A stretch of 64,000 nt of DNA from Enterobacter oligotrophicus (GCF_009176645.1 NZ_AP019007.1:496001-560000), one strand, 5' to 3'; counted from the stretch's first letter, positions 47,378-59,519 are shown. The notes: generated by a model not told the origin, from the letters alone. Program-made: numbers and translations.

Positions 47378-48198
47378 TGCCCCAGCGTCAGGCGTTCATT
47401 GCCGCCGTAATCGCGACAGGTTTCCACTGCGGTGTACCCTGCCTGCGTAAACAGCGCACGAACGGCTTCCCCTTGCGTCCAGCCATGTTCCACCAACAGC
47501 CAGCCACCGGAAAGTAAATGTTGCCGTGACGTTGTCACAATGTGATCAAGATCGGCTAACCCTTCGTTAGCGGCAACCAGCGCCGTCAGCGGTTCAAAAC
47601 GAACATCACCCTGCGCGAGGTGCGGATCGTGTTCGTCGATATAGGGCGGATTGCTGACAATCATCCCAAAAGTACGGTTCTTAAGGGCGGCAAACCAGCT
47701 GCTTTGCAGGACAGAAACATTGTTCAGCCCCAGACGTTCAACGTTACGCTGCGCGAGTGCCACCGCATCAGGCATGACGTCCACCGCCGTCACGGTGCAG
47801 TCCGGCCGCTCGCTGGCAAGCGCCAGCGCTATCGCGCCAGTGCCCGTACCAAGATCGAGTATGTGGCATGGCTGCGCCGGTAACCGCGCCAGCGCCTGCT
47901 CCACCAGACACTCGGTGTCGGGGCGAGGGATCAGCGTTGCCGCCGAGACGTACAGCGGCAGAGACCAGAACTCACGTTCCCCGACCAGATGCGCCACAGG
48001 CTCGCCCGTTTTACGGCGGGCAAGCAGCGCGTCCAGCTTCGTTTGCTGTTCAGCGGTCAACCCGGTTTCCCCGAACGCCAGCAGGTACGTGCGGGCTTTA
48101 CCCGTCACAAAACCCAGTAAAATCTCGGCGTCGCGGCGTGGGCTTTCGCTGGCAGAAAGCTCACTTGCGGCATGGCGTAACCAGTGCTGAAAATCCAT
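47368..48198 (-). CDS. prmC: Release factor N5-glutamine methyltransferase PrmC
   Basis: SAM-dependent enzyme that methylates the Gln of the GGQ motif in release factors 1 and 2; 276 residues (E. coli 277). The SAM-binding motif ILDLGTGTGAIALAL and the catalytic NPPY (VSNPPYIDEHDP) are present. An N-terminal helical domain binds the release factor. Its ATG overlaps the prfA stop by one base (TAATG), so it is coupled to the gene of its substrate. Confidence 0.97.
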   Translation of the reverse strand: MDFQHWLRHAASELSASESPRRDAEILLGFVTGKARTYLLAFGETGLTAEQQTKLDALLARRKTGEPVAHLVGEREFWSLPLYVSAATLIPRPDTECLVEQALARLPAQPCHILDLGTGTGAIALALASERPDCTVTAVDVMPDAVALAQRNVERLGLNNVSVLQSSWFAALKNRTFGMIVSNPPYIDEHDPHLAQGDVRFEPLTALVAANEGLADLDHIVTTSRQHLLSGGWLLVEHGWTQGEAVRALFTQAGYTAVETCRDYGGNERLTLGQWS

Positions 48199-49280
48199 TA
48201 TTCCTGCTCGGACAAGGCCGCCAGCTGGTCGGCCTGGTATTCCTGCACGACAGGCTCAATCAGCATGTCGAGCTTGCCTTCCATCACTTCGTCCAGCCGG
48301 TACAGCGTCAGGTTGATGCGGTGATCGGTTACACGGCCCTGCGGGAAGTTATAGGTACGGTTACGATCGCTGCGATCGCCGCTGCCCAGCAGGTTACGAC
48401 GCGTAGACGCTTCTGCCTGCTGGCGTTTCGCCACTTCGGCGGCGCGGATACGCGCACCGAGCACGGAGAGCGCTTTGGCTTTGTTCTTGTGCTGCGAACG
48501 TTCGTCCTGACACTCCACCACAATGCCGGTTGGCAGGTGGGTAATACGGATGGCGGAGTCAGTGGTGTTAACGTGCTGACCGCCCGCCCCTGAGGAACGG
48601 AAAGTATCGATGCGCAGGTCCGCGGGGTTGATGTCCGGCAGTTCCGCGTCCGGCAGCTCAGGCATGACCGCGACCGTACAGGCGGAGGTGTGAATACGTC
48701 CCTGCGATTCCGTGGCAGGCACGCGCTGCACGCGGTGGCCGCCGGATTCAAACTTCAGGCGGCCGTAAACACCGTCGCCGCTGATCTTGGCGATAACTTC
48801 TTTAAAACCACCGTGCTCACCTTCGTTGGCGCTCATGATTTCCACACGCCAGCGACGCGCTTCCGCGTAACGGCTGTACATGCGGAACAGGTCACCCGCA
48901 AACAGTGCCGCTTCGTCGCCGCCGGTTCCGGCGCGAACTTCCACAAACGCGTTGCGTTCGTCGTCAGGATCTTTTGGCAGCAAAAGCACCTGGAGCTGCT
49001 GCTCCATCTCTTCAGAACGCGCTTTCGCATCCTGCAACTCTTCCTGCGCCATTTCACGCATTTCAGGGTCGTCGAGCATCATCTGCGCGGTTTCAATATC
49101 TTCCTGGACCTGTCGCCAGTCGGTAAAGCATTTAGAAACATCACTTAACTGCGCGTACTCACGCGACAGCGCGCGAAAACGTTCCTGGTCTGCAATGGTC
49201 CCGGCATCACCGAGCAGCGCCTGTACTTCTTCATGGCGCTCGTGCAGAGCTTCCAGTTTGGCGACGATAGAAGGCTTCAT
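48198..49280 (-). CDS. prfA: Peptide chain release factor 1
   Basis: Terminates translation at UAA and UAG; 360 residues. The peptidyl-hydrolysis GGQ motif is in [17 protein letters not shown], and the codon-recognition domain lies in the middle ([17 protein letters not shown]). The gene lies 41 bases after hemA and is coupled to prmC, whose product methylates the GGQ glutamine. Start and length match E. coli. Confidence 0.98.
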   Translation of the reverse strand: MKPSIVAKLEALHERHEEVQALLGDAGTIADQERFRALSREYAQLSDVSKCFTDWRQVQEDIETAQMMLDDPEMREMAQEELQDAKARSEEMEQQLQVLLLPKDPDDERNAFVEVRAGTGGDEAALFAGDLFRMYSRYAEARRWRVEIMSANEGEHGGFKEVIAKISGDGVYGRLKFESGGHRVQRVPATESQGRIHTSACTVAVMPELPDAELPDINPADLRIDTFRSSGAGGQHVNTTDSAIRITHLPTGIVVECQDERSQHKNKAKALSVLGARIRAAEVAKRQQAEASTRRNLLGSGDRSDRNRTYNFPQGRVTDHRINLTLYRLDEVMEGKLDMLIEPVVQEYQADQLAALSEQE

Positions 49281-49321
49281 AGGCGTAAATGCACCTTGTA
49301 ATAGAAAATGGGTGTAGGGCG

Positions 49322-50578
49322 CTATTCCAGCCCGAGGCTGTTGCGCAGAATAGTCAGGCGTTCATCGTCCCCGTCTCGGGCAGCCTGCTGAAGAGATTTG
49401 GTTGGGGCATGGATCAGGCGGTTGGTCAGTTTCCAGGCCAGATCCTGCATAATAGCTTGCGCGTCGCCGCCCTGTTCCAGGGCCGCTAACGCTTTGGCAG
49501 TCAGGTCATCACGCACCTGCTCTGCCTGCCCGCGATACTCGCGGATCGTCTCGCTGACGCTTTGCGCGCGCAGCCAGGCCATAAACTCGCTGGTTTCCTG
49601 CTCGACGATGGTTTCCGCCTGCATCGCCGCCGCTTTACGCTGCGCAAGGTTGTGCGAAATGATGCTTTGCAGGTCATCCACGCTGTAAAGATAGGCGTTT
49701 GCCAGTTTGCCGACTTCCGGCTCGACATCGCGCGGAACCGCGATATCCACCAGCAGCATCGGCTGATTACGGCGGGATTTCAGCGCACGCTCCACCATCC
49801 CTTTACCGATAATCGGCAGCGGGCTGGCGGTAGAACTGATAATAATGTCCGCCTCTTTCAGGCGTTCATCAATGTCGCTCAGCGCAATGACTTCTGCGCC
49901 CACTTCGTCCGCCAGCACCTGCGCACGTTCGCGGGTACGGTTCGCGATAATCATCTTTTTCACTTTATGTTCGCGCAGATGGCGGGCCACAAGTTCGATG
50001 GTTTCACCGGCACCCACAAGTAACACCGTGACAGTCGACAGCGACTCAAAAATTTGACGCGCCAGAGTACAGGCTGCGAAAGCAACAGAAACCGCACTGG
50101 CACCAATGTCGGTTTCGGTTCGCACACGCTTTGCGACGGAGAAGGATTTCTGGAACATACGTTCCAGCTCGCTGGCTTTAAGATGCCCTTTTTGCGAATC
50201 CGCAAAGGCTTTTTTGACCTGACCGAGAATTTGTGGCTCGCCGAGCACCAGCGAATCCAGACCGCTGGCCACGCGCATCAGGTGGCTGACCGCATCGTTG
50301 TCATGATGCCAGTACAGACTATTACGCAGCTCTTCTTCGTCGAGGTTGTGGTAGTCACATAACCAGCGAATTAACGCTTCGTGCAGGTTGTCCTGCTCTT
50401 CCACGCTTAAGTACAGCTCGGTACGGTTGCACGTCGAGAGCACCACGCCGCCCTGCACCATCGGTTGTGCAAGCAGGCTGTCCAGCGCCAGGTCGAGCGT
50501 ATCCGGCGAAAACGTAACGCGTTCTCGCAACGAAACCGGGGCTGTTTTGTGGTTAATACCGAGTGCTAATAGGGTCAT
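49322..50578 (-). CDS. hemA: Glutamyl-tRNA reductase HemA
   Basis: First committed enzyme of tetrapyrrole synthesis; reduces glutamyl-tRNA(Glu) to glutamate-1-semialdehyde with NADPH; 418 residues. The catalytic Cys50 is in [10 protein letters not shown]. The NADPH-binding domain has [17 protein letters not shown] and a long dimerisation helix lies at the C-terminus. In E. coli the N-terminal residues mark it for proteolysis when heme is plentiful, and the start here ([11 protein letters not shown]) is the same. It is the first gene of its operon and divergent from lolB. Confidence 0.98.
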   Translation of the reverse strand: MTLLALGINHKTAPVSLRERVTFSPDTLDLALDSLLAQPMVQGGVVLSTCNRTELYLSVEEQDNLHEALIRWLCDYHNLDEEELRNSLYWHHDNDAVSHLMRVASGLDSLVLGEPQILGQVKKAFADSQKGHLKASELERMFQKSFSVAKRVRTETDIGASAVSVAFAACTLARQIFESLSTVTVLLVGAGETIELVARHLREHKVKKMIIANRTRERAQVLADEVGAEVIALSDIDERLKEADIIISSTASPLPIIGKGMVERALKSRRNQPMLLVDIAVPRDVEPEVGKLANAYLYSVDDLQSIISHNLAQRKAAAMQAETIVEQETSEFMAWLRAQSVSETIREYRGQAEQVRDDLTAKALAALEQGGDAQAIMQDLAWKLTNRLIHAPTKSLQQAARDGDDERLTILRNSLGLE

Positions 50579-50779
50579 GTTGAGCGGGAGTAGTACCAGC
50601 GTTAATAAGGTTAGCAGGTCGCATCATACAGGATGCGCGAGATCAATAAAAGAGACTGCCCCCTTTCGGAGTAATAGCTTACACAACGCTTTGAGATAAT
50701 TTGAACGTAGACGGTAGCACCCTGTGACGCTAGCATTAACAGTTATAACTGCAACGTATCTCAAGGATTTGTCATCATT

Positions 50780-51391
50780 ATGACCCGACTGATTCGCCTG
50801 CTGCCTCTGGCGGCGCTGGTTCTGACCGCGTGTTCCATCACCCCGCCCAAAGGACCAGGCAAAAGCCCTGACTCGCCGCAGTGGCGTCAGCACCAGCAGG
50901 ACGTGCGCAATTTAAGTCAGTACCAGACCCGCGGTGCCTTTGCTTACCTGTCTGACGAGCAAAAAGTGTACGCCCGCTTCTTCTGGCAGCAAACGGGGCA
51001 GGACCGTTACCGTCTGCTGTTGCTCAACCCGCTGGGCAGTACCGAGCTGGAACTCATCGCCAGACCGGGTGAAGCGCAGATCACCGACAACAAAGGGCAG
51101 CATTACACCGCCACCGATGCGGAAGAAATGATCAGCAAGCTGACCGGCATGCCTATCCCGCTGAACAGCCTGCGCCAGTGGATACTCGGCCTGCCGGGTG
51201 ACGCGACCGATTACACCCTCGATGACCAGTACCGTCTGAGCCAGGTGAATTACACCCAGAACGGCAAAAGCTGGAAAGTGGTTTACAGTGCCTATGACAG
51301 CAACACGAAACCGTCGCTGCCATCCAATATGGAACTGACGCAGGGCAGCCAGCGCATCAAGCTGAAAATGGACAACTGGATCGTTAAATGA
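50780..51391 (+). CDS. lolB: Outer-membrane lipoprotein receptor LolB
   Basis: Receives lipoproteins from periplasmic LolA and inserts them into the outer membrane. It has 203 residues; E. coli is annotated with a few more at the N-terminus, but no upstream in-frame start exists here. A lipoprotein signal ends in the lipobox LTAC with the lipidated Cys18. The mature part has the LolB beta-barrel segments ([22 protein letters not shown]). It overlaps ispE by four bases. Confidence 0.95.
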   Translation: MTRLIRLLPLAALVLTACSITPPKGPGKSPDSPQWRQHQQDVRNLSQYQTRGAFAYLSDEQKVYARFFWQQTGQDRYRLLLLNPLGSTELELIARPGEAQITDNKGQHYTATDAEEMISKLTGMPIPLNSLRQWILGLPGDATDYTLDDQYRLSQVNYTQNGKSWKVVYSAYDSNTKPSLPSNMELTQGSQRIKLKMDNWIVK

Positions 51392-52257
51392 TGACCCACT
51401 GGCCCTCACCTGCAAAGCTGAACCTGTTTTTATACATCACCGGGCAGCGTGCTGACGGGTATCACACCCTGCAGACGCTGTTTCAGTTTCTTGACTACGG
51501 CGACACAATCTCTATTGAGCTACGTCAGGACGGGCAGATTCGTCTGCTGACGCCGGTTGACGGCGTAGAGCATGAAGATAACCTGATCGTGCGTGCCGCA
51601 CGCCTGCTGATGAAGGCGGCGGCGAATACCGATCGGCTGCCTGCGGGCAGCGGCGCAGATATCCACGTTGAAAAGCGTTTGCCGATGGGCGGCGGTCTGG
51701 GCGGTGGCTCTTCTAATGCGGCTACCGTACTGGTTGCGCTGAATCACCTTTGGGGCTGTGGGTTATCGAAAGACGAGCTGGCAGCCTTAGGGTTGACGCT
51801 GGGTGCGGATGTGCCGGTGTTTGTGCGCGGTCATGCGGCGTTTGCTGAAGGCGTTGGTGAGATACTTTCGCCCGTGGAGCCAGCGGAAAAATGGTATCTG
51901 GTTGCCCACCCTGGCGTGAGCATTCCGACCCCTGTTATTTTCAAAGATCCTGACCTGCCAAGAAATACCCCGGTGCGGTCAATAGAAACGTTATTAAATT
52001 GTGAATTCAGCAACGATTGCGAGGTTATCGCAAGAAAACGTTTTCGCGAGGTTGATGCGGTGCTTTCCTGGCTGTTAGAATACGCGCCGTCGCGCCTGAC
52101 TGGCACAGGGGCCTGTGTCTTTGCTGAATTTGACACCGAGTCCGCCGCTCGTCAGGTGCTTGAGCAAGCGCCGGTTTGGCTGCATGGTTTTGTAGCACGC
52201 GGGATGAACACCTCCCCCCTACAGCACGCCATTCTGGCGCAGACTGAGTTTCGGTGA
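51388..52257 (+). CDS. ispE: 4-diphosphocytidyl-2-C-methyl-D-erythritol kinase IspE
   Basis: GHMP-family kinase of the MEP isoprenoid pathway, 289 residues; phosphorylates CDP-methylerythritol at the 2-hydroxyl. The N-terminal [15 protein letters not shown] and the ATP-binding loop [14 protein letters not shown] are present. Two adjacent ATG codons occur at 51388 and 51391; the first, which overlaps the lolB stop, fits the length of the E. coli N-terminus. The C-terminus is a few residues longer than in E. coli (283). Confidence 0.97.
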   Translation: MMTHWPSPAKLNLFLYITGQRADGYHTLQTLFQFLDYGDTISIELRQDGQIRLLTPVDGVEHEDNLIVRAARLLMKAAANTDRLPAGSGADIHVEKRLPMGGGLGGGSSNAATVLVALNHLWGCGLSKDELAALGLTLGADVPVFVRGHAAFAEGVGEILSPVEPAEKWYLVAHPGVSIPTPVIFKDPDLPRNTPVRSIETLLNCEFSNDCEVIARKRFREVDAVLSWLLEYAPSRLTGTGACVFAEFDTESAARQVLEQAPVWLHGFVARGMNTSPLQHAILAQTEFR

Positions 52258-52338
52258 CAACGTCACCCTGTTCCAGACGTTGCATCGCGCTCTTTAATAC
52301 ACCGCCTGGATAGCATTTCGCTTAGGCCCCGCAGTTAG

Positions 52339-53331
<993 letters not shown>

Positions 53332-53345
53332 GCGAACATGGCCGA

Positions 53346-53370
53346 AAAACCCGCTGCGGCGGGTTTTTTT
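53346..53370 (+). terminator. Rho-independent terminator of prs
   Basis: AACCCGC pairs with GCGGGTT around a TGCG loop, followed by seven T residues in total, 14 bases after the prs stop. Confidence 0.9.
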
Positions 53371-53455
53371 GTCTCTGATATGTATTTGTATGATTAATGC
53401 CTCCTTCACCTGCCATTCACATGACAGATGATGCGCACACGGATGAAAGATAATT

Positions 53456-55135
53456 GTGAAAAACGTAACTTCCTCACATGTTCTGCCCTTTCGCGCCCTC
53501 ATCGACGCTTGCTGGAAAGAGAAATATACCTCGTCACGTTTTATACGTGACGTCATCGCCGGGATCACCGTCGGTATTATCGCCATACCGCTGGCGATGG
53601 CGCTGGCGATTGGTAGCGGCGTGGCACCGCAGTACGGCCTTTACACCTCGGCTGTCGCCGGGATTGTGATTGCGCTGACGGGCGGCTCACGCTTCAGTGT
53701 TTCCGGGCCGACCGCTGCTTTTGTGGTGATCCTTTACCCGGTTTCTCAGCAGTTTGGCCTGGCTGGCCTGCTGGTCGCCACCTTGATGTCCGGCGTCTTT
53801 CTGATCCTGTTTGGCCTGGCCCGCTTTGGTCGGTTAATTGAGTACATTCCCCTTTCCGTGACGCTGGGGTTCACATCCGGGATTGGCATTACCATCGGAA
53901 CAATGCAGATCAAAGATTTTCTTGGCTTGCAGCTGACGCACGTGCCTGAACATTACCTGCAAAAAGTCGGAGCGCTGCTGATGGCGCTACCGACCCTCAA
54001 CGTGGGTGATGCCGCGATTGGGATTGTCACCCTGGGGACGCTGATTGCCTGGCCTCGTTTGGGCATTCGTCTGCCGGGGCATTTGCCTGCGCTGCTGCTG
54101 GGCTGTGCGGTGATGGCCATCGTTAATTTATTCGGTGGAAACGTCGCCACTATCGGCTCACAGTTCCACTATGTTCTGGCGGATGGTTCTCAGGGTAGTG
54201 GTATTCCACAGCTATTACCGCAACTGGTTCTGCCGTGGGATATGCCTGGCTCCAGCTTCACGCTGAGCTGGGATTCGCTGCAGGCGCTGCTGCCCGCCGC
54301 CTTCTCAATGGCGATGCTGGGGGCGATTGAATCCCTGCTGTGCGCCGTGGTACTGGACGGTATGACCGGCACCAAACATAAAGCCAACAGCGAGCTGGTT
54401 GGTCAGGGGTTAGGGAATATCATCGCGCCATTCTTTGGCGGTATCACGGCAACGGCCGCCATTGCCCGCTCTGCGGCCAACGTGCGCGCAGGGGCCACCT
54501 CACCGGTTTCGGCGGTTATTCACTCCGTGCTGGTGATCCTCGCCCTGCTGATCCTCGCGCCGCTGCTTTCATGGCTGCCACTTTCGGCTATGGCGGCTCT
54601 GCTGCTGATGGTGGCGTGGAACATGAGTGAAGCGCATAAGGTGGTAAATCTGCTGCGCCGTGCGCCAAAAGACGACATCATCGTCATGCTGATCTGTATG
54701 TCCCTGACCGTGCTGTTCGATATGGTTATCGCTATCAGCGTGGGCATCGTGCTGGCCTCGTTGCTGTTTATGCGCCGCATTGCGCAGATGACACGCCTCT
54801 CACCGGTTAACGTTGAGGTGCCTGACGATGTGCTGGTGCTACGCGTGATCGGCCCGCTGTTCTTTGCCGCTGCCGAAGGTCTGTTTAGCGATCTGGAGTC
54901 CCGCATTGCGGGCAAACGCATTGTTGTGCTGAAATGGGATGCCGTGCCGGTGCTGGATGCCGGTGGCCTGGATGCCTTCCAGCGCTTCGTTAAGCGTCTG
55001 CCGGAGGGTTGCGAGCTGCGGGTCAGTAACCTGGAATTCCAGCCGCTGCGCACCATGGCACGCGCTGGCGTACAGCCAATCCCCGGTCGCCTGGCTTTTT
55101 ATCCCGATCGCGAAGCCGCGCTAAAGGATCTGTAA
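53456..55135 (+). CDS. dauA: C4-dicarboxylate/SulP-STAS transporter DauA
   Basis: Inner-membrane transporter of the SulP family, 559 residues. About 12-14 helices precede a cytoplasmic STAS domain (from about residue 440, [21 protein letters not shown]). In E. coli DauA (formerly YchM) carries succinate and other C4-dicarboxylates aerobically at acid pH. The SulP signature region ([21 protein letters not shown]) is present. The start is a GTG at 53456 with a weak ribosome binding site; it gives an N-terminus similar in length to E. coli. Confidence 0.94.
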   Translation: MKNVTSSHVLPFRALIDACWKEKYTSSRFIRDVIAGITVGIIAIPLAMALAIGSGVAPQYGLYTSAVAGIVIALTGGSRFSVSGPTAAFVVILYPVSQQFGLAGLLVATLMSGVFLILFGLARFGRLIEYIPLSVTLGFTSGIGITIGTMQIKDFLGLQLTHVPEHYLQKVGALLMALPTLNVGDAAIGIVTLGTLIAWPRLGIRLPGHLPALLLGCAVMAIVNLFGGNVATIGSQFHYVLADGSQGSGIPQLLPQLVLPWDMPGSSFTLSWDSLQALLPAAFSMAMLGAIESLLCAVVLDGMTGTKHKANSELVGQGLGNIIAPFFGGITATAAIARSAANVRAGATSPVSAVIHSVLVILALLILAPLLSWLPLSAMAALLLMVAWNMSEAHKVVNLLRRAPKDDIIVMLICMSLTVLFDMVIAISVGIVLASLLFMRRIAQMTRLSPVNVEVPDDVLVLRVIGPLFFAAAEGLFSDLESRIAGKRIVVLKWDAVPVLDAGGLDAFQRFVKRLPEGCELRVSNLEFQPLRTMARAGVQPIPGRLAFYPDREAALKDL

Positions 55136-55145
55136 TCTGCAACCG

Positions 55146-55179
55146 CAAAAAAAACGACTCTGAAAAGAGTCGTTTTTTA
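55146..55179 (+). terminator. Bidirectional terminator of dauA and ychH
   Basis: AACGACTCT and AGAGTCGTT pair perfectly around a GAAA tetraloop, with an A run on the left and a T run on the right. It lies between convergent dauA and ychH and can work in both directions. Confidence 0.88.
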
Positions 55180-55198
55180 TGTTCTTTATTGCAACGCA

Positions 55199-55474
55199 CT
55201 AACTGTGCTTATGCTGGTCACGGCGGCAACGTTTGTCGTAATGGCGCACCCACCAGTATCTGTCACTCACCTGTTCGTGGCCGCTCACACGCGCCCCTGC
55301 CAGCCACAACACTGCACCAATAAAGATGCTCAGCACCGCGCCATGCGCGAAGTATTGTGGAAGGTCAAGCTGCGGTAACTGGTTTAAAATAGAATAACCC
55401 ACACCGACGACCATCACCAGGAGTCCCAACCCCATCAGTACGTTACCGAGTATCGAAGCGTTTTTGCGTTTCAT
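55199..55474 (-). CDS. ychH: DUF2583 stress-associated membrane protein YchH
   Basis: Small inner-membrane protein, 91 residues (E. coli about 92), with two predicted helices (NVLMGLGLLVMVVGVGYSIL and AVLSIFIGAVLWLAGA). The C-terminus is rich in Arg, Tyr and His. In E. coli it is linked to CRP control and to stress and biofilm growth, but its biochemical role is unknown. It is divergent from pth with 272 bases between, and ends at a shared terminator. Confidence 0.9.
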   Translation of the reverse strand: MKRKNASILGNVLMGLGLLVMVVGVGYSILNQLPQLDLPQYFAHGAVLSIFIGAVLWLAGARVSGHEQVSDRYWWVRHYDKRCRRDQHKHS

Positions 55475-55746
55475 ATGTCACCTCCGGAACCTGGGTTGTA
55501 AGGGATAATCCCCTAATCCTTGTGTGTAAAGTATAGACAACACCGCTTATATGAGTTGCGTGAATGATCACAATTACAGACGACGTCCGGACAAAAGTTT
55601 ACAAATAAGCGCCTGAACAGCTTGAAATTCTAATGGTTCAGACCAGTAATTATTCACATTTCCGCCTGACTGCCCCATAACTTTGTCAAGCGGCTCGCCA
55701 GACAGTAAACTACGCGCCAGATCTGGAACCCATTAGGAATTGAATC

Positions 55747-56331
55747 GTGACGATTAAACTGATTGTCGGCCTCGCCAACCCAGGCGCAGAATATGCAGCG
55801 ACCCGCCATAATGCCGGTGCCTGGTATGTCGATCTGCTGGCCGAACGGTTACGAGCCCCGCTGCGTGAAGAACCGAAATTCTTCGGGTATACCTCACGCA
55901 TCAACCTTGCCGGTGCAGATGTACGGCTGCTGGTGCCCACCACCTTTATGAACCTGAGCGGCAAAGCCGTGGCGGCAATGGCAACGTTTTATCGCATCAA
56001 TCCGGATGAAATTCTGGTTGCTCATGACGAGCTTGACCTGCCCCCTGGTGTGGCAAAATTTAAACTCGGCGGCGGTCATGGCGGTCATAATGGCCTGAAA
56101 GACATTATCAGCAAACTGGGGAATAACCCGAATTTTCACCGTTTGCGCGTGGGAATCGGTCATCCGGGCGATAAAAACAAAGTTGTGGGTTTTGTTCTGG
56201 GTAAGCCTCCGGTTTCTGAGCAAAAATTAATTGATGAAGCGGTAGACGAAGCGGCGCGCTGCACTGAAATCTGGCTCAAAGAGGGCTTAACAAAGGCGAC
56301 AAATCGCTTACATGCCTTTAAAGCGCAATAA
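55747..56331 (+). CDS. pth: Peptidyl-tRNA hydrolase
   Basis: Recycles peptidyl-tRNA that drops off ribosomes; 194 residues, GTG start at 55747. The catalytic His (residue 21, in [12 protein letters not shown]) and the Asp of [10 protein letters not shown] are present, with Asn in GLANPG and in FMNLSG. In E. coli pth and ychF form one transcript, and the 126-base gap here is compatible with that. Confidence 0.97.
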   Translation: MTIKLIVGLANPGAEYAATRHNAGAWYVDLLAERLRAPLREEPKFFGYTSRINLAGADVRLLVPTTFMNLSGKAVAAMATFYRINPDEILVAHDELDLPPGVAKFKLGGGHGGHNGLKDIISKLGNNPNFHRLRVGIGHPGDKNKVVGFVLGKPPVSEQKLIDEAVDEAARCTEIWLKEGLTKATNRLHAFKAQ

Positions 56332-56457
56332 TCAGGGCAATACGGCTTTTTTGCCGCGCACCCTGCAGGTTACGTGTATAATAGGCGTAGTTATTTACTT
56401 TTCTTCAATCGGTTATCTCTAACGGATTGATTATCAAGATATTAAGGTGATTTAGAA

Positions 56458-57552
56458 ATGGGATTCAAATGCGGTATCGTCGGTCTGCCAAACGTGGGCA
56501 AATCCACCCTGTTTAACGCGCTTACCAAAGCGGGTATCGAAGCGGCGAACTTCCCGTTCTGTACCATCGAGCCAAACACTGGCGTTGTGCCAATGCCCGA
56601 TCCGCGTCTGGACCAGCTTGCGGAAATCGTTAAGCCACAGCGCATTCTGCCAACCACCATGGAGTTCGTGGACATCGCGGGCCTGGTTAAAGGGGCTTCC
56701 AAAGGTGAAGGTCTGGGCAACCAGTTCCTGACCAACATTCGTGAAACCGAAGCGATCGGTCACGTTGTGCGCTGCTTCGAGAATGACAACATCATCCACG
56801 TGAATAACAAAGTGGACCCGGCAGACGACATCGATGTTATCAACACCGAACTGGCGCTCTCTGACCTCGATACCTGCGAACGCGCTATCCACCGTGTGCA
56901 GAAGAAAGCGAAAGGCGGCGATAAAGACGCAAAAGCTGAACTGGCCGCGCTGGAGAAGTGCCTGCCACAGCTGGAAAACGCGGGCATGCTGCGCGCGCTG
57001 AAAAACCTGACCGAAGAAGATAAAGCTGCGATCAAATACCTGAGCTTCCTCACTCTGAAGCCAACTATGTACATCGCGAACGTCAACGAAGACGGTTTTG
57101 AAAACAACCCGTATCTGGACAAAGTGCGCGAAATCGCCGCTGCTGAAGGTTCTGTCGTGGTTGCCGTCTGTGCCGCCGTTGAATCTGACATTGCTGAACT
57201 GGACGACGCCGACCGTGAAGAGTTCATGGCGGAGCTGGGTCTGGAAGAGCCTGGCCTGAACCGTGTGATCCGCGCAGGCTACGAACTGCTGAACCTGCAG
57301 ACCTACTTTACCGCTGGCGTAAAAGAAGTCCGTGCATGGACCATCCCGGTTGGCGCGACTGCGCCGCAGGCAGCGGGTAAAATCCACACCGATTTCGAGA
57401 AAGGCTTTATCCGTGCTCAGACCATCGCGTTTGAAGACTTCATCACCTATAAGGGTGAACAGGGTGCGAAAGAAGCCGGTAAAATGCGTGCAGAAGGTAA
57501 AGATTACATCGTTAAAGATGGCGACGTGATGAACTTCCTGTTCAACGTTTAA
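56458..57552 (+). CDS. ychF: Redox-regulated ribosome-associated ATPase YchF
   Basis: Obg-family P-loop protein that binds ATP rather than GTP, 364 residues (E. coli 363). G1 is [10 protein letters not shown]3 is DIAGL, and the altered G4 NVNEDG explains the ATP preference. A coiled-coil insertion and a C-terminal TGS domain ([15 protein letters not shown]) follow. In E. coli it is inhibited during oxidative stress through OxyR and a conserved cysteine. Strong codon bias suggests high expression. It is followed by a terminator. Confidence 0.97.
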   Translation: MGFKCGIVGLPNVGKSTLFNALTKAGIEAANFPFCTIEPNTGVVPMPDPRLDQLAEIVKPQRILPTTMEFVDIAGLVKGASKGEGLGNQFLTNIRETEAIGHVVRCFENDNIIHVNNKVDPADDIDVINTELALSDLDTCERAIHRVQKKAKGGDKDAKAELAALEKCLPQLENAGMLRALKNLTEEDKAAIKYLSFLTLKPTMYIANVNEDGFENNPYLDKVREIAAAEGSVVVAVCAAVESDIAELDDADREEFMAELGLEEPGLNRVIRAGYELLNLQTYFTAGVKEVRAWTIPVGATAPQAAGKIHTDFEKGFIRAQTIAFEDFITYKGEQGAKEAGKMRAEGKDYIVKDGDVMNFLFNV

Positions 57553-57572
57553 TCCTCTCCATCCTGCTTACA

Positions 57573-57600
57573 AAATCCACGCCGTTGCGTGGATTTTTTA
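57573..57600 (+). terminator. Rho-independent terminator of ychF
   Basis: AAATCCACGC pairs perfectly with GCGTGGATTT around a CGTT loop, followed by further T residues, 20 bases after the ychF stop. The symmetry lets it act also for the convergent gene to the right. Confidence 0.9.
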
Positions 57601-57630
57601 TTTCTCGCCGGACGCGGTTAGATAATAACG

Positions 57631-58398
57631 TTAATACGGAGCGAGAAGCCGGGCATACGGCTGACGCGTCATCTCACTAAATCCCTTAATCAACACGGCA
57701 TCGCAAACGCCTCTGTATTCCGGTGCTTTTACCAGCGCATTCAGCGCATCCCGAAGGGCATGCAGGGTGTCGGCTGATGTCGCACGGGAGGTGATTAACG
57801 GCAAACCCGGCGTCAGTGGAGTACAATCAATCACTGCCAGTCCTTCAGATAATTGTGGTTCATGGCGTTGCAGCAGCGTATACGTTACGCAGTCGATAGC
57901 CGCGATGTCCCCTTCCCCGCGCCTTACAGCCCTCAATGATTGGCGATGGCTGCCGCTAACGTTCATCTGCGAGAAAAATCGTCCGTTAACTGCGAGCGGT
58001 GCCACCTTTTTCAGCAGGGCGTTATAGCCTGACTGGGAATCGAGCGAGTTACATACCGCACGCCGCCCGCGAAAATCGGCAAGCTGATGATGTTTATCTT
58101 CCTCACGCACCACCAGAAAACTGCGGTACTGCTCCCCTTCGCAGCCCGGTGCAGAGTAGTGAAAACAGCCGACAACCTGCACGTCTGGCAACTGTGTGAC
58201 CAGCGGATAGCCGCAGGTCTGGCTCAAAATAAGCCGGGGATCTCGCCAGTGTTCCAGCAATTCCACGTCCGGTGCACCTGGCGCAGCATCGCCCACCGCC
58301 ACGCCGCGCGCGGCCAGCAGCGTTTGAACTACCCGCCATAACGCGTCGGTATTTGCGCGATCCACAGCATACATCGGGAACGCCAGCAGGTTACTCAT
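57631..58398 (-). CDS. PhnD-like phosphonate-binding family protein without signal peptide
   Basis: 255 residues that resemble the PhnD/SsuA type of periplasmic binding protein (LSQTCGYPLVTQL, FRGRRAVCNSLDSQSGYNALL, GDIAAIDCVTYTLLQRH). It opens MSNLLAFPMYAVDRAN and has no hydrophobic export signal, so it is predicted to be cytoplasmic. No phosphonate permease or ATPase is near. It starts four bases after the desaturase gene and is probably cotranscribed with it. The ligand is unknown; a role as a cytoplasmic binding or sensing protein is inference. Confidence 0.8.
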   Translation of the reverse strand: MSNLLAFPMYAVDRANTDALWRVVQTLLAARGVAVGDAAPGAPDVELLEHWRDPRLILSQTCGYPLVTQLPDVQVVGCFHYSAPGCEGEQYRSFLVVREEDKHHQLADFRGRRAVCNSLDSQSGYNALLKKVAPLAVNGRFFSQMNVSGSHRQSLRAVRRGEGDIAAIDCVTYTLLQRHEPQLSEGLAVIDCTPLTPGLPLITSRATSADTLHALRDALNALVKAPEYRGVCDAVLIKGFSEMTRQPYARLLAPY

Positions 58399-58402
58399 TC
58401 CC

Positions 58403-59362
58403 CTAATCCTTTTTAATTCCCGGATGAACGGTAATGTCCACCGCCTTGCCCCAGAACTGGCGAAGCCATTCGCCGTATCCTTTCACCAGAAAACCGTGGT
58501 TTCGCTGTTGATAATCGTCGCGATTTCGCAGATAGATACTCTTCAACCCGTACCAGGGTACACCAGGGAGATCGTGGTGCACTGAATGATAGTTGAGATT
58601 TAAAAACAGCACCTGCCAGAACAGTCCGGCCTCGTTAATCACCGACCGCGCCAAAGGATCGTCCGCCGCGCGATGTTCAAGGAAGGAGCGCACCTTAGTC
58701 AGCGCCAGCGCAGGGTAGCTCACCGCCAGCACAAACCAGAGAGGTGAGAAACCGATGTGATCCATCCAGGCGAAAAGCACAACCAGCAGCGCAACATGCA
58801 CCAGCCACATCACTATCGCCCGAAGGTGACGCTGCCGAAACGCCACCACCGCGCTGTTGAGTGTCTGAACAATATCCAGCAGCGGTGCCAGCAGCACGCG
58901 TCCGATAAAGGTATTCCGCGCGTGGATGAGCCTTTGCTGCCACGGCGAAAACCGCGCCCAGCTCTCTTCGGTAAAATAGTATGACTCCGGATCATCCACC
59001 GGAACAGTCAGGTGATCGTTACGGTGATGGGCCAGGTGGGAATCCCGGTACAGACCATACGGATACCAGACAGCCAACGGCAGCGTGCCGAAAAGCTGGT
59101 TAATCCGCGGGAAACGCGTGGGATGACCATGAATTAACTCATGCTGAAGTGACATATACCAGGCGGTAAACCAGACAAGCAGCAGCGTGGCGGGCAGCAA
59201 CCCCAGCGTTTGCCAGTACGCCAGCGTGGAAAACCAGCCGCCGTAAAGAGTGATGATTAAGAGCCAGGTTGGTAGTTCACTTCGCCACAGAAAACCCGCG
59301 GCGAGATGATGAATCTCATTGCGTTGTTGTTCATGCAAATAGAGGGAGTGTCGTTTACCCAT
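58403..59362 (-). CDS. Membrane fatty acid desaturase family protein
   Basis: Integral membrane di-iron enzyme of the fatty acid desaturase/hydroxylase superfamily, 319 residues. The histidine boxes are HELIHGH (residues 74-80), HLAHH (109-113) and HSVHH (259-263), with an extra EHR near 230. Membrane helices are predicted around 33-70 and 180-225. The substrate could be an acyl lipid or an aldehyde/terpenoid; it cannot be told from the sequence. It is not part of the E. coli K-12 chromosome. It is divergent from the GlxA-type regulator and leads the PhnD-like gene. Confidence 0.88.
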   Translation of the reverse strand: MGKRHSLYLHEQQRNEIHHLAAGFLWRSELPTWLLIITLYGGWFSTLAYWQTLGLLPATLLLVWFTAWYMSLQHELIHGHPTRFPRINQLFGTLPLAVWYPYGLYRDSHLAHHRNDHLTVPVDDPESYYFTEESWARFSPWQQRLIHARNTFIGRVLLAPLLDIVQTLNSAVVAFRQRHLRAIVMWLVHVALLVVLFAWMDHIGFSPLWFVLAVSYPALALTKVRSFLEHRAADDPLARSVINEAGLFWQVLFLNLNYHSVHHDLPGVPWYGLKSIYLRNRDDYQQRNHGFLVKGYGEWLRQFWGKAVDITVHPGIKKD

Positions 59363-59519
59363 TCCGTCAGACGCCGTTTCCGTCAGTAACTATTGAGCAT
59401 GACGATCCCGGATAACGTCTGAAATAACAAACAACTTAAATCGCTTTGCTTTGCCAAAAGTGATACAGCCCCCGCAACTCCGGCTTGACTTATTCTGTGT
59501 TAAAGGTACTTTTCAGGAC

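Noticed and set aside
53346..53370. Repeated AACCCGC/GCGGGTT hairpins considered as a dispersed element
   Set aside because: Similar stems occur after adhE, kdsA and prs, but each is a plain terminator with a T run; the similarity is normal for enterobacterial terminators.
57631..58398. Phosphonate import system
   Set aside because: No PhnC or PhnE genes are near and the protein lacks a signal peptide, so a transport role is not supported.
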